Below, piece by piece: positions 1-7,214 of a stretch of 29,122 bases of DNA (its first letter is position 1; every line of letters begins with the position of its first letter). The translations under genes were made by a program, and so were the position numbers. Origin of the DNA: JBGSKV01 sp041740975 (GTDB lineage: Bacteria > Bdellovibrionota_B > Oligoflexia > Oligoflexales > JALZUQ01); the NCBI GenBank assembly GCA_041740975.1, contig JBGSKV010000118.1, positions 1 through 29,122 on the forward strand, written 5' to 3'. The notes beneath the pieces are model-generated. The model saw only the letters and a program-made list of their open reading frames with translations, made no database searches and was not told where the DNA came from.

Positions 1-140
1 GTTGGCTGGGACGGTTGAGCCGGCTTAGATTTGACTGGGCATTGAGGCTGCATCAGCCGACACCGCCCAGACAAATCTAAGCCGGGAGAACCGGACCAAT
101 CAAACATAGAAATGAAAACTGTGAGTGTGAAAGGCGGAGC
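1..140 (-). repeat. Structured repeat, copy A (downstream of rmuC)
   Basis: This is one of two copies of a roughly 130-base element; the other is at 20994-21135 in the opposite chromosomal orientation. It folds as a compound hairpin: CGGTT (12-16) with AACCG (89-93), a symmetric GAG/GAG internal loop, a 14-bp stem (20-33 with 72-85), a 1x1 A/A mismatch, CTGGGC (35-40) with GCCCAG (65-70), and an apical GGCTG/CAGCC stem (46-50 with 54-58). The flank through about 136 is also conserved between copies, including AACTGTG at 117-123. Read in the rmuC sense the element follows the gene. It may continue beyond the window start. The family is not recognised; it could be a REP/MITE-like repeat or a 3'-UTR RNA. 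Confidence 0.85.
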
Positions 141-190
141 AGGAGATTCTTCGCTTCGCTCTGAATGACGTTCTCGCGCAGCGAGTGTTC
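141..190. repeat. Short palindromic intergenic repeat (TTCGCTTCGCTCTGAATGAC type)
   Basis: Bases 145-170 read GATTCTTCGCTTCGCTCTG followed by AATGAC. This resembles the GTCATTCTGAGCGAAGCGAAGAATC motif type that I recall as recurrent in intergenic regions of many bacteria; that recollection was not checked. Related pieces occur in this window at 14512-14582 and 21262-21280. It fills the gap between repeat copy A and the rmuC stop codon. Confidence 0.45.
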
Positions 191-196
191 AATAAA

Positions 197-1519
197 TTAT
201 AATTTTTCTGACTCTTCGTCGTCTGGGATGGCAAGAACTTCTCGCGTTGTCTCAATCACCTGTGTGATTTCTCTGTCTTCGACTTCTTCGCCGACCACAC
301 CTAGCTCTTTGAACTTACGGGCAGTGCTGAGGACGCGGGATTCGAGGGAACCAACAAGTTTATTAAATGAAGTGACCGTCTTGTTGAGATTGCCGCCCAG
401 ATCATTGGCGAACCGACCCAAAACATCGAGACGTTTATAAAGTTCTCGACCAAGTTGACTAATCTCCTGGGCGTTCTGCGCAAAATGCTCTTGTCGCCAG
501 CCATAAGCCACCGATCGCAACAAAGCAATCAAAGTGGTTGGTGTGGCGATGATGACCCGCTGCTCTGCGCCCATTTCGATGAGCCCCGGATCCATCTCCA
601 AAGCCGCACTGAAGAAAGCCTCGCCGGGCAAGAACATTACAATAAACTCAGGCGTTTTTTCAAATTGTTCCCAGTAGGCTTTTTGCCCAAGAGAAATAAT
701 ATGTCGACGGACATTGGCCGAATGTTCCCGCAGTGCTTTTTCACGCGCGACCGAATCTGTTCCCGCTTGAACCGCATTGAGGTAAGCATCCAAAGGTGCT
801 TTCGCGTCGATAATCACCATTTTTTCGCCAGGCAGTCTGACGATCAGATCAGGACGCTGACGGGTGTCGGTGCCGATGGAAACCTGTTCTTGAAAATCAC
901 AGTGGGAAAGCATGCCCGCCATCTCGACGACCCGCTTAAGCTGCATCTCACCCCAGCGCCCGCGCGCATTCGGTGACCGGAGTGCACTAACCAGTTGGCT
1001 GGTTTCGTTGCGAAGATCTTTATGACCTTCGCTGAGAGCTTTGACTTGCTCCAAAAGTCCTTCATACGCACCGCGTCGCGACGTTTCGAGAGCTTGGACT
1101 TTGGAGTCGACCTGTTCGAGAGCTTTATGAACGCCTTGAACCATTTCAGAGATTGCGGATTGTTTTTGAACAAGGCGTTCTTGGACGAGTTGTTCGTTCT
1201 TAGACGCTTGCAGATCAAACATAGAACGAGCCACTTGTAAAAACTGTTCGCTGTTGTTTTGCAATGCTGCAGACGAAAGGGAAGCGAAAGCTTCGCGAAG
1301 TTGTCCGTCGGACTGCACCGTAAGCTGCTCCTGAGCGATCTTGAGTTGCTGCTGCAGGGTGACTTCGGCTCTAAGTTTGACGATACTGGCGATATAACGA
1401 GTTCGCGACAGAAGTGCGCCTAGGAGTAAGCCGAAAAAAAAGACAGCGCTGACCACAGTGAGACTAAATAGAAAGGCTGTCGTCGACTGAAAAGCCGTAT
1501 TGGATACCCATTCTAGCAA
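197..1519 (-). CDS. rmuC: RmuC family protein (DNA recombination protein RmuC)
   Basis: The 440-residue product has an N-terminal membrane segment (about residues 13-37), a long Gln/Glu-rich predicted coiled coil (about 45-175) and then the RmuC domain: ARGRWGEMQL, the nuclease-like core RPDLIVRLPGEKMVIIDAKA, and FLPGEAFFSAAL through ATPTTLIALLRSVAYGWRQE. This order and length are normal for RmuC. RmuC has a PD-(D/E)XK-like fold and in E. coli limits inversions at short inverted repeats. The start is TTG at 1517-1519 with an AGGGGAA-type ribosome site upstream. The gene is divergent from the 1614 operon, and its 3' end runs into the repeats at 1-190. The family call is strong; the exact biochemical role is not settled in general. 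Confidence 0.93.
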   Translation of the reverse strand: MLEWVSNTAFQSTTAFLFSLTVVSAVFFFGLLLGALLSRTRYIASIVKLRAEVTLQQQLKIAQEQLTVQSDGQLREAFASLSSAALQNNSEQFLQVARSMFDLQASKNEQLVQERLVQKQSAISEMVQGVHKALEQVDSKVQALETSRRGAYEGLLEQVKALSEGHKDLRNETSQLVSALRSPNARGRWGEMQLKRVVEMAGMLSHCDFQEQVSIGTDTRQRPDLIVRLPGEKMVIIDAKAPLDAYLNAVQAGTDSVAREKALREHSANVRRHIISLGQKAYWEQFEKTPEFIVMFLPGEAFFSAALEMDPGLIEMGAEQRVIIATPTTLIALLRSVAYGWRQEHFAQNAQEISQLGRELYKRLDVLGRFANDLGGNLNKTVTSFNKLVGSLESRVLSTARKFKELGVVGEEVEDREITQVIETTREVLAIPDDEESEKL

Positions 1520-1554
1520 TGCTTTCCCCTTTTTGAGTGCGAATATTCAGTACT

Positions 1555-1588
1555 AGATTTAGACAAATCTGACGGAATTGACTATACC
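1555..1588 (+). promoter_or_regulatory. Possible promoter with inverted repeat for the 1614 operon
   Basis: TAGACA (1560-1565) and TATACC (1583-1588) are separated by 17 bases and would serve the operon starting at 1614. The inverted repeat AGATTT-AGAC-AAATCT (1555-1570) overlaps the -35 element. The -10 match is weak, so this is a low-confidence call. Confidence 0.3.
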
Positions 1589-1613
1589 TTACTGTCTTTC
1601 GTCGAGGAACACC

Positions 1614-2219
1614 ATGTACCGATCCGCAAAAAAAACTGCACTTCTATTAGCCACCTGTACGTCGCTAGCGGCGATAGCCCTAGTCTTTGGATTTAACTCT
1701 TATCGTAAACATATCTCTGAGGTTTTGAGTTCAGACTTTAAACCTTTTGTTGCGAAAGACTTTGTCCATGATGATCCGGAAGGACTGCCGATCACTCAGT
1801 TTAACTTCACCGGTAAGCTGACGTTGGTTTTAATCCCGAGCTTACTGTGTTCTGCATCGTGTCCAGACCTCGAATTGTTTTTGGCAGAGTTTGAGCCTTG
1901 GCAATCCAAACATATGCGGTCGGAAAGTGAGAAACATAAGTTGTTCCAGACTTACGTTGCGTCGCTCGGCTCAGCGAATGGCATAAAATCACTTTCAGCG
2001 TGGTCAAATATGATCATTGCCGGCAACGACAAAGTTCTTGGTGAGCTTGACTTTGATCAAACCACCACTCGTATTGCGATCTTGGATGATGATGCGAAAG
2101 TGGTTGCAGTCTTGCCCATTTCGGAAACGCAAGCGATCAAGCGCCGACTGTCTCAGACCTACTCGCGTGTTGCTATGTATAAGTTTCTCACTGATGTCCC
2201 TATGTTCCGTCGTTACTAA
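1614..2219 (+). CDS. Membrane-anchored SCO/thioredoxin-like protein
   Basis: The frame is open from a TTG at 1578, but ATG 1614 is preceded by GAGG (1604-1607) at good spacing and begins a sensible signal-anchor (residues 8-28), giving 201 residues. The segment GKLTLVLIPSLLCSASCPDL (about 68-87) resembles the strand-turn-CxxxC region of SCO1/SenC proteins, with C79 and C83 as the pair; these normally bind copper or act as thiol oxidoreductases at cytochrome oxidase assembly. A later segment, RIAILDDDAKVVAVLPI, fits a thioredoxin-fold strand pair. The usual distal copper-ligand His of SCO is not obvious, so copper binding is uncertain. It lies 8 bases upstream of a disulfide-type flavoenzyme, probably in one operon. 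The fold assignment is an inference from one motif. Confidence 0.5.
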   Translation: MYRSAKKTALLLATCTSLAAIALVFGFNSYRKHISEVLSSDFKPFVAKDFVHDDPEGLPITQFNFTGKLTLVLIPSLLCSASCPDLELFLAEFEPWQSKHMRSESEKHKLFQTYVASLGSANGIKSLSAWSNMIIAGNDKVLGELDFDQTTTRIAILDDDAKVVAVLPISETQAIKRRLSQTYSRVAMYKFLTDVPMFRRY

Positions 2220-2227
2220 GGAAGCAC

Positions 2228-3658
2228 ATGTCTGAACGTTATAATGTGGTCGTCGTTGGAGCGGGATCGGCTGGCCTCGTCAGCGCTTATATTGCTGCGA
2301 CGGTGAAGGCCAAAGTCGCATTGGTCGAGCGCAATAAAATGGGCGGAGACTGCCTGAACTATGGCTGCGTGCCATCGAAGTCTTTGATTCAGTCTGCAAA
2401 ATTTATTCATTCGATCAAGCAGCACAAAAAATACGGCGTAAAATCTGCGGATTGTTCATATGATTTTTCGGCAGTCATGGAGAGAGTTCATGAAAAAATC
2501 GCCGCGATTGAGCCCCACGACAGCATCGAGCGCTACTCAAAGTTAGGTGTCGAATGCATTACGGGTGACGCGAAAATTTTGAATGCTACGACCGTTCAAG
2601 TCGGTGGACGGCTTTTAAAAACTAAGAATGTGATCCTAGCATTAGGCGCATCACCACTCATCCCTGCTATCAAGGGCTTGGAATCTACTCCTTATCTGAC
2701 GTCTGAAAATTTATGGGATCTCAAAGAACTGCCCAAAGATATGGTTGTGCTTGGAGGTGGTCCCATTGGCTGCGAAATGGCGCAAGCCTTTGCAAGACTC
2801 GGATCCAAAGTCACCCAAGTGGAAATGGGGCCTAGGCTTTTACCCCGCGAAGATGAAAAGACGTCAGCATTGATAGAAAAAACGTTTGCGGAAGAAAGTA
2901 TTCGCGTTTGTACGCGCACCAAGGCTTTGGAGATCACAGCAGCGTCTCACAAAACATTGTTGTGTGAGCGAGATGGCCAGATTTTGAAAATACCATTCGA
3001 TCACATCCTCCTAGCGGTGGGCCGCAAGCCGAACACCGAACAACTGGATTGCGACTCGTTAGGGATCAAACTAAATAAAAATGGCACGATCCAAGTGGAT
3101 GAATTTTTACGGGCGAACGGCAAGAATATTTTTGCCTGTGGCGATGTCGCGGGCCCATATCAGTTCACCCATACGGCTTCCCATCAAGCTTGGTTTTGTG
3201 CGGTCAACGCACTTTTCCGGCCATTCAAGAAGTTCAAAGTGAATTACGACGTCATTCCTTGGGTCACCTTTACTGATCCTGAGATTGCCCATGTCGGCTT
3301 GACCCAAATCGAGGCCAAATCCAAAAATATAGAGTTCGAACACACTGAGTACGGCATTGACGACTTAGACCGAGCGATTACCGACTCTAATGACCAAGGT
3401 TTTGTTTCTGTGCTGACTAAAAAAGGCAGTGACAAAATACTAGGAGCAACGATTGTGGGATTTCAAGCCGGTGAGTTGATCACTGAATTTGTCAGCGCTA
3501 TGAAACACGGTTACGGACTCAATGCCATCTTAGGCACGATTCATAGCTATCCGACTTATTCTGAGGCAAATAAATTTGCGGCGGGCAACTGGAAGAAAGC
3601 CCACGCACCTCAATTTGCGCTCGATATACTTGAAAAAATTCATGGGTTAAGGCGCTAA
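2228..3658 (+). CDS. FAD-dependent pyridine nucleotide-disulfide oxidoreductase (MerA/LPD-like)
   Basis: The 476-residue enzyme has the full class I flavoprotein disulfide reductase layout: N-terminal FAD site VVVGAGSAGL (about 8-17), redox pair GGDCLNYGCVPSK (C42 and C47), NAD(P) site VVLGGGPIGCEMAQ (about 174-187), second FAD site IFACGDVAG, and the C-terminal dimerisation domain. The tail motif is HSYPTYSE. The position that is the catalytic His in lipoamide dehydrogenase (HxHPTxxE) is Tyr here, as in mercuric reductases. There is no NmerA domain and no C-terminal Cys pair, and no mer genes nearby, so mercury is not indicated. RclA-like or another disulfide or quinone substrate is equally possible. 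The stop overlaps the convergent gene at 3647 by 12 bases. Confidence 0.85.
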   Translation: MSERYNVVVVGAGSAGLVSAYIAATVKAKVALVERNKMGGDCLNYGCVPSKSLIQSAKFIHSIKQHKKYGVKSADCSYDFSAVMERVHEKIAAIEPHDSIERYSKLGVECITGDAKILNATTVQVGGRLLKTKNVILALGASPLIPAIKGLESTPYLTSENLWDLKELPKDMVVLGGGPIGCEMAQAFARLGSKVTQVEMGPRLLPREDEKTSALIEKTFAEESIRVCTRTKALEITAASHKTLLCERDGQILKIPFDHILLAVGRKPNTEQLDCDSLGIKLNKNGTIQVDEFLRANGKNIFACGDVAGPYQFTHTASHQAWFCAVNALFRPFKKFKVNYDVIPWVTFTDPEIAHVGLTQIEAKSKNIEFEHTEYGIDDLDRAITDSNDQGFVSVLTKKGSDKILGATIVGFQAGELITEFVSAMKHGYGLNAILGTIHSYPTYSEANKFAAGNWKKAHAPQFALDILEKIHGLRR

Positions 3659-4744
3659 AGGCGTCAGGAATGTCCCAGGATCGAATACGAACTTTTCACG
3701 ATCCAAGTTCGGCAACAGAGCCTCAAAAGAAATCTCACCCAAGCGATAAGCATCCAGTTTGGCCAAGCTTGGGTAGTTTGCGCCGACCAACTGCAATTGC
3801 TTCTGCAGGGATACTGTTTGCAAAGGCCACGCTAACCGAACTTGTATATGCCGGATGCCGCTGTATTTGATTCCTCGATATTGGTTGGGTATGTAAAATC
3901 GACCGTCTAACCCCACTACGGCCGCAAAATTTTTCGGCAAACCATAGTGAATCGCCGGGCGGTTGTCGGAACCGGAAACAGCAGTAGCGACCAAACTCAA
4001 TGGTACGTTGTCTATTATGATCTCGGAAGCTCTTAGCCGTCCGACAAAGCGATGATGACCAATTTCAATTTCGAACTTGCCATTTGACATAGGCACTGCT
4101 GCGATGTTCTGGACGCCTACAGAGTCCCAGAACCTTTGCAGTTCAATCACTTGCATTTCTTGCGTATAGGTTTGATGGAAATCCAAATCCAAATCCAAGT
4201 CGGGGTAACTTCGCCGAGTACGATCGAGGCGGTCCAGCCCTCGTTCAATCCAAGTTGCCAAAGTGACAGGACCACCGTCTTTCCAAGTTCGAAAATCTAA
4301 ATAATTATAGATGAGTTCTCTTAAGTAGCCCTCAGAAACATTAACGTTGCTGCGTCGTAATATAAGTCGCAGATAGGTTTGTGCTTCTTGCCCCGAATAG
4401 TCAATGGCCTTTAGGCGATCCTGAATAACAGTGGGCAGCTTTTCGAACACCCACCAAACCATCAAGTTTTCTTTATTGAGTTCTGTCGCATTGTTCAAAG
4501 AAGGAATCGTTACGAATTTGCCGCTTGGAGAGAAGGTTTCCTCCCAAACTTTACGCTCTGCAACGCTTATCGTCGGTATCGTGCCGAGAAATAAAGTCGC
4601 GGTAATCCCTTTGCCGAAAACCGCTTCACAAAAGCTAAGAGCGCTGGCCTGCGCAGTGGAGCAAACGATTGCAGATGCTAGCACCGTGCTTGTGAAAAAC
4701 AGGCGCAGATTGTAGGACCAATTGCCCATGGTTAACCCGATCAT
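3647..4744 (-). CDS. Hypothetical secreted protein, 365 aa
   Basis: No family is recognised. The N-terminus carries a Sec signal peptide (hydrophobic run from LRLFF through AIVCS, probable cleavage after the AQA near residue 33). The remainder is soluble in character, with an acidic Asp/Leu repeat (DLDLDLDF, about residue 183) and a C-terminal half that looks beta-rich. ATG 4742-4744 is used; a second in-frame ATG five codons later (4727-4729) would leave the signal peptide intact. Its 3' end overlaps the convergent flavoenzyme gene by 12 bases. Upstream is a 215-base AT-rich divergent region shared with the FHA-GGDEF gene. A periplasmic or surface location is inferred. Confidence 0.7.
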   Translation of the reverse strand: MIGLTMGNWSYNLRLFFTSTVLASAIVCSTAQASALSFCEAVFGKGITATLFLGTIPTISVAERKVWEETFSPSGKFVTIPSLNNATELNKENLMVWWVFEKLPTVIQDRLKAIDYSGQEAQTYLRLILRRSNVNVSEGYLRELIYNYLDFRTWKDGGPVTLATWIERGLDRLDRTRRSYPDLDLDLDFHQTYTQEMQVIELQRFWDSVGVQNIAAVPMSNGKFEIEIGHHRFVGRLRASEIIIDNVPLSLVATAVSGSDNRPAIHYGLPKNFAAVVGLDGRFYIPNQYRGIKYSGIRHIQVRLAWPLQTVSLQKQLQLVGANYPSLAKLDAYRLGEISFEALLPNLDREKFVFDPGTFLTPLAP

Positions 4745-4824
4745 CTAGATTCCAAAGCGTGAAGCTATCATAATTATGAAATTTTTCAATGTTTTCAATA
4801 TTATCCCTTTATATTTTAACGATT

Positions 4825-4842
4825 TATAAGAATTTTCTTATA
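4825..4842. promoter_or_regulatory. Operator-like inverted repeat in divergent intergenic region
   Basis: TATAAGAA-TT-TTCTTATA is a perfect 8+8 inverted repeat with a 2-base spacer. It lies in the very AT-rich region (4745-4959) between the divergent secreted-protein and diguanylate-cyclase genes, about 70 bases upstream of the extended -10 at 4908. A dimeric regulator site is a reasonable inference; no regulator gene is adjacent. Confidence 0.4.
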
Positions 4843-4907
4843 GATGCGAAGTTTTCGAACTTTTTTCACAAACTTTGTCCGTGTAGCTATTCAACCTGGC
4901 CGTAGAC

Positions 4908-4916
4908 TGTTATAAT
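4908..4916 (+). promoter_or_regulatory. Extended -10 promoter of the FHA-GGDEF gene
   Basis: TGTTATAAT (4908-4916) is a perfect extended -10 (TGn plus TATAAT). There is no convincing -35 (TATTCA at 4888-4893, 17-base spacing), as expected for extended -10 promoters. Transcription would start near 4923, giving a leader of about 37 bases before ATG 4960. Confidence 0.6.
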
Positions 4917-4959
4917 TGTTGGGAAATCAATTACATTCAGCCTGTAAGCACAAGATTTT

Positions 4960-5850
4960 ATGTCGTCCAACGAAGAAAAAACGATTATTGGTGAACCGGT
5001 CAATGTCACCATCTTGTCTGGTCCACCCAGCACTCGCCGGGCCTGCCTTGTTCAGTACTCGGGATCCCAAGTCGGAAAACGTTTCATTTTGGACGAATCC
5101 GAAATGATTGTCGGTCGCCATGATGAAGCTCATATTCAAGTAAAAGATATCAGTGTTTCCCGCCGTCATGCGCGCGTCGTGCAAAAAGGTGCGGGTTGGG
5201 AACTTGAAGATTTAGAAAGCGCTAATGGCACTTATGTGCATGAAAAACGCGTCAATCGTGATCTTTTGAAGCATGGCGACATGATTCGATTCGGTTCGGT
5301 TGTCTTCAAATATTTTGCCGACGGAAGTAGCGAAGGCGCTTTCGTAGATAATATTTATCGCAAAGCGACGATCGATGCGACGACTCAAGTTTTTAACAAG
5401 CAGTATCTATTCGACGAATTAGAATCACATTTCAAAGTCGCCAGAAGTTATGGTCGCCCTCTTTGTTTGATTATTTTCGACTTAGACTTCTTCAAAAAAG
5501 TTAATGACGTCCATGGTCACAACGCCGGTGATTATATCCTTAAAGAGTGTTCCCAGCTTGCCAAAGGATTAGTGCGGAAAAACGATGTTTTAGGTCGATT
5601 TGGCGGCGAAGAGTTCGTGATCGTTTTACCAGATACGGAAGTGAAAGCCGCTTTTGAACTGGCGGAACGCATTCGACAAAAACTGGCCAAATACGTATTT
5701 AACTTTGAAGGGAAGGCGCTCAAACAAACCATTTCGATTGGCATTAGTCAGTATGAGAGCGGCATGGAAAGCACCAAAGAACTTCTCGAAAAAGCTGACA
5801 AAAAACTTTACGAATCCAAGAAAACGGGCCGCAATCGGACGACTGTCTAA
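4960..5850 (+). CDS. Diguanylate cyclase with N-terminal FHA domain (DgcB-like)
   Basis: The 296-residue cytosolic protein makes cyclic di-GMP from two GTP. A short tail with EKTIIG (Thr8) precedes an FHA domain (about 30-118) with the phosphothreonine-binding signatures VGRHDEAHI, SVSRRHARV and SANGTYV. A GGDEF domain follows (about 132-292): DATTQVFNKQYL, FDLDFFKKVND, GHNAGDYIL and the catalytic GGEEF at 215-219. RKND (206-209), five residues before GGEEF, is an intact inhibitory I-site. The layout matches DgcB (Bd0742) of Bdellovibrio bacteriovorus, which is needed for prey invasion and whose FHA domain binds its own phosphorylated N-terminal threonine. Thr8 is a candidate for the same role, by inference. 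The ribosome site is weak; promoter at 4908. Confidence 0.93.
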   Translation: MSSNEEKTIIGEPVNVTILSGPPSTRRACLVQYSGSQVGKRFILDESEMIVGRHDEAHIQVKDISVSRRHARVVQKGAGWELEDLESANGTYVHEKRVNRDLLKHGDMIRFGSVVFKYFADGSSEGAFVDNIYRKATIDATTQVFNKQYLFDELESHFKVARSYGRPLCLIIFDLDFFKKVNDVHGHNAGDYILKECSQLAKGLVRKNDVLGRFGGEEFVIVLPDTEVKAAFELAERIRQKLAKYVFNFEGKALKQTISIGISQYESGMESTKELLEKADKKLYESKKTGRNRTTV

Positions 5851-5892
5851 ACCGACGCCCCGCCAAAAAGCCAGAGAAAGTGAGTATCCGAT

Positions 5893-6468
5893 ATGAAAAA
5901 ACTCCTCATGATTATCGCAGTTTTTTGTAGCCAAGGCGTCGCATGTACCCACAATTCTGAAGTGACCTTGTCAGAGTCGATAGGCTCAGATTCGGAATAT
6001 CAGGAAGCGCTCAAGAAAACCCATCGCGAAGAGTTGGTCGTTCGTGATTTGGAAACAAAAAATATTTTGAACGTCACGAAACTTGATCCAAGTTTTTTAG
6101 AGGCATTTCGCAAACGCGCGAAAAAAGTTTATAGCACCGACGACTTCACAATGCTGAAAGACATCGAAAACAAAACTGCGTTTTTCGTATCCGTCTATTG
6201 CGATGAAATGGACCGATGTAATTTGAGCAATAAAAATTTATGGACGATTCAATTGAAGTCTCCGAGCAGCGACGTCACGCCAGCGATTGTCCGCCAAATG
6301 TCAAACAAAGGACAGTGGGAGCAGTTTTTTCCAGGCATCACTTCATGGTCAAATGACTTTCTGGTGATCTTTGATGCTAAAAATGCAGGCCAGGCCGAGC
6401 AATTGACAGATTCAAACATAGAGCTTCTTTTTGCCAATGCTTACGCGAATATAAGATTTAAGTGGTAA
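5893..6468 (+). CDS. Hypothetical exported protein, possible lipoprotein, 191 aa
   Basis: No family is recognised. Residues 1-18 form a signal peptide (MKKLLMIIAVFCSQGVAC) ending in Cys18; GVAC is a poor lipobox because -3 is Gly, so it could be a lipoprotein or a simple Sec substrate. The mature part is charged and ends in a hydrophobic/aromatic strand (ELLFANAYANIRFKW). Two cysteines, in CDEMDRC, could form a disulfide. It begins 42 bases after the diguanylate cyclase stop on the same strand with no terminator between, so co-transcription is likely, which may tie it to the same signalling output. Confidence 0.65.
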   Translation: MKKLLMIIAVFCSQGVACTHNSEVTLSESIGSDSEYQEALKKTHREELVVRDLETKNILNVTKLDPSFLEAFRKRAKKVYSTDDFTMLKDIENKTAFFVSVYCDEMDRCNLSNKNLWTIQLKSPSSDVTPAIVRQMSNKGQWEQFFPGITSWSNDFLVIFDAKNAGQAEQLTDSNIELLFANAYANIRFKW

Positions 6469-6663
6469 TCCGCCCTCGGATTTTGTTTCTGCCTAGTCAA
6501 AAAAACCCAACCCGTCTAAAGTCCTTCGCTTTTTCAATTTTCCAGACCAATCCTCAAACTCCTTTATCCCAAGCCACCAACTGAAACCGACAAAATTTTG
6601 TTAGAATTAAATATATCGACACAATTAAAAATTCTGACCCAAGCATTGCAGGAGACCACCGAA
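6469..6663. other. Intergenic or leader stretch, nothing assigned
   Basis: This stretch separates the exported protein from the next gene. There is no clear hairpin terminator or strong promoter. The following reading frame is open back to a TTG at 6598, so part of it may be coding. Confidence 0.3.
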
Positions 6664-7116
6664 GTGAACAGGTTTTCTTATAACGACATTCTGGCTGAAT
6701 TAGCCGAAGCAAGTTTGGATCACATCAGCGAAGTTCGCCAACAATTAAATTATTACAACGCGAGTGTTTACAAACTCGAGATTGTTCAAATCCTGAATCA
6801 AAAAATTGAGAACTTGAGAACGGTCGCCATTTTGATTGGTGACGATTCTTTAATGGAACCACTTCGCGATTACGATGCGATCGCTTGCGTCAGTGGAAAT
6901 TGTGCAGCGCGTGAAGATCATTCGATCCCCGCTCGTTACTCTCGCCTCGTGAATAGCTTGGAAAAAAACTTACGTGTCTTTATCGATCAAATCGATGAGC
7001 TCAACCTCCCTTTCTCCGAAGTAGCCTTTCGACAAAATGTTCGCAAGTATCGCCGCCGCCTATTGGCCATCTGCCGCAGGGGCTCCCGACCATGGGCCAT
7101 CCTCCAGTCCTTCTAA
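6664..7116 (+). CDS. Hypothetical alpha-helical protein
   Basis: No family is recognised. The frame is open from TTG 6598 (172 aa), but GTG 6664 has GGAG at 6651-6654 with 9-base spacing, so a 150-residue product is preferred. It is predicted mostly helical and soluble, without signal peptide or membrane segment, with a basic C-terminal stretch (RKYRRRLLAICRRG). A central CVSGNC could be a metal or disulfide pair. Its stop codon (7114-7116) lies inside the left arm of the 39-bp inverted repeat at 7113-7214, so the present C-terminus may have been set by the event that created that repeat. It is convergent with tatC. Confidence 0.6.
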   Translation: MNRFSYNDILAELAEASLDHISEVRQQLNYYNASVYKLEIVQILNQKIENLRTVAILIGDDSLMEPLRDYDAIACVSGNCAAREDHSIPARYSRLVNSLEKNLRVFIDQIDELNLPFSEVAFRQNVRKYRRRLLAICRRGSRPWAILQSF

Positions 7117-7214
7117 TTCAGGGACACATAACTAAATTGTATAAATAAAAATCCCGGAGGTTGAAACCTCTGGGCTTTTTATTTATACAATTTAGTTATG
7201 TGTCCCTGAATTAG
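7113..7214. terminator. Bidirectional terminator inside a 39-bp perfect inverted repeat
   Basis: Arms 7113-7151 and 7176-7214 are perfect reverse complements over 39 bases. Between them sits CCCGGAGGTT-GA-AACCTCTGGG (7153-7174), a 10-bp hairpin with one G-T wobble, bordered by AAAAA on the left and TTTTT on the right. This is a classical intrinsic terminator usable in both directions between the convergent 6664 gene and tatC. The right arm contains the last seven tatC codons and stop; the left arm is an inverted duplicate of them. Transcripts from either side could form a stem of about 50 bp. Confidence 0.9.

Noticed and set aside
165..976. Plus-strand reading frames opposite rmuC
   Set aside because: They are antisense shadows of the strongly recognised RmuC frame and have no family features.
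2228..3658. Mercuric reductase assignment
   Set aside because: There is no NmerA domain, no C-terminal Cys pair and no other mer gene; only the general fold and the Tyr at the His position agree.
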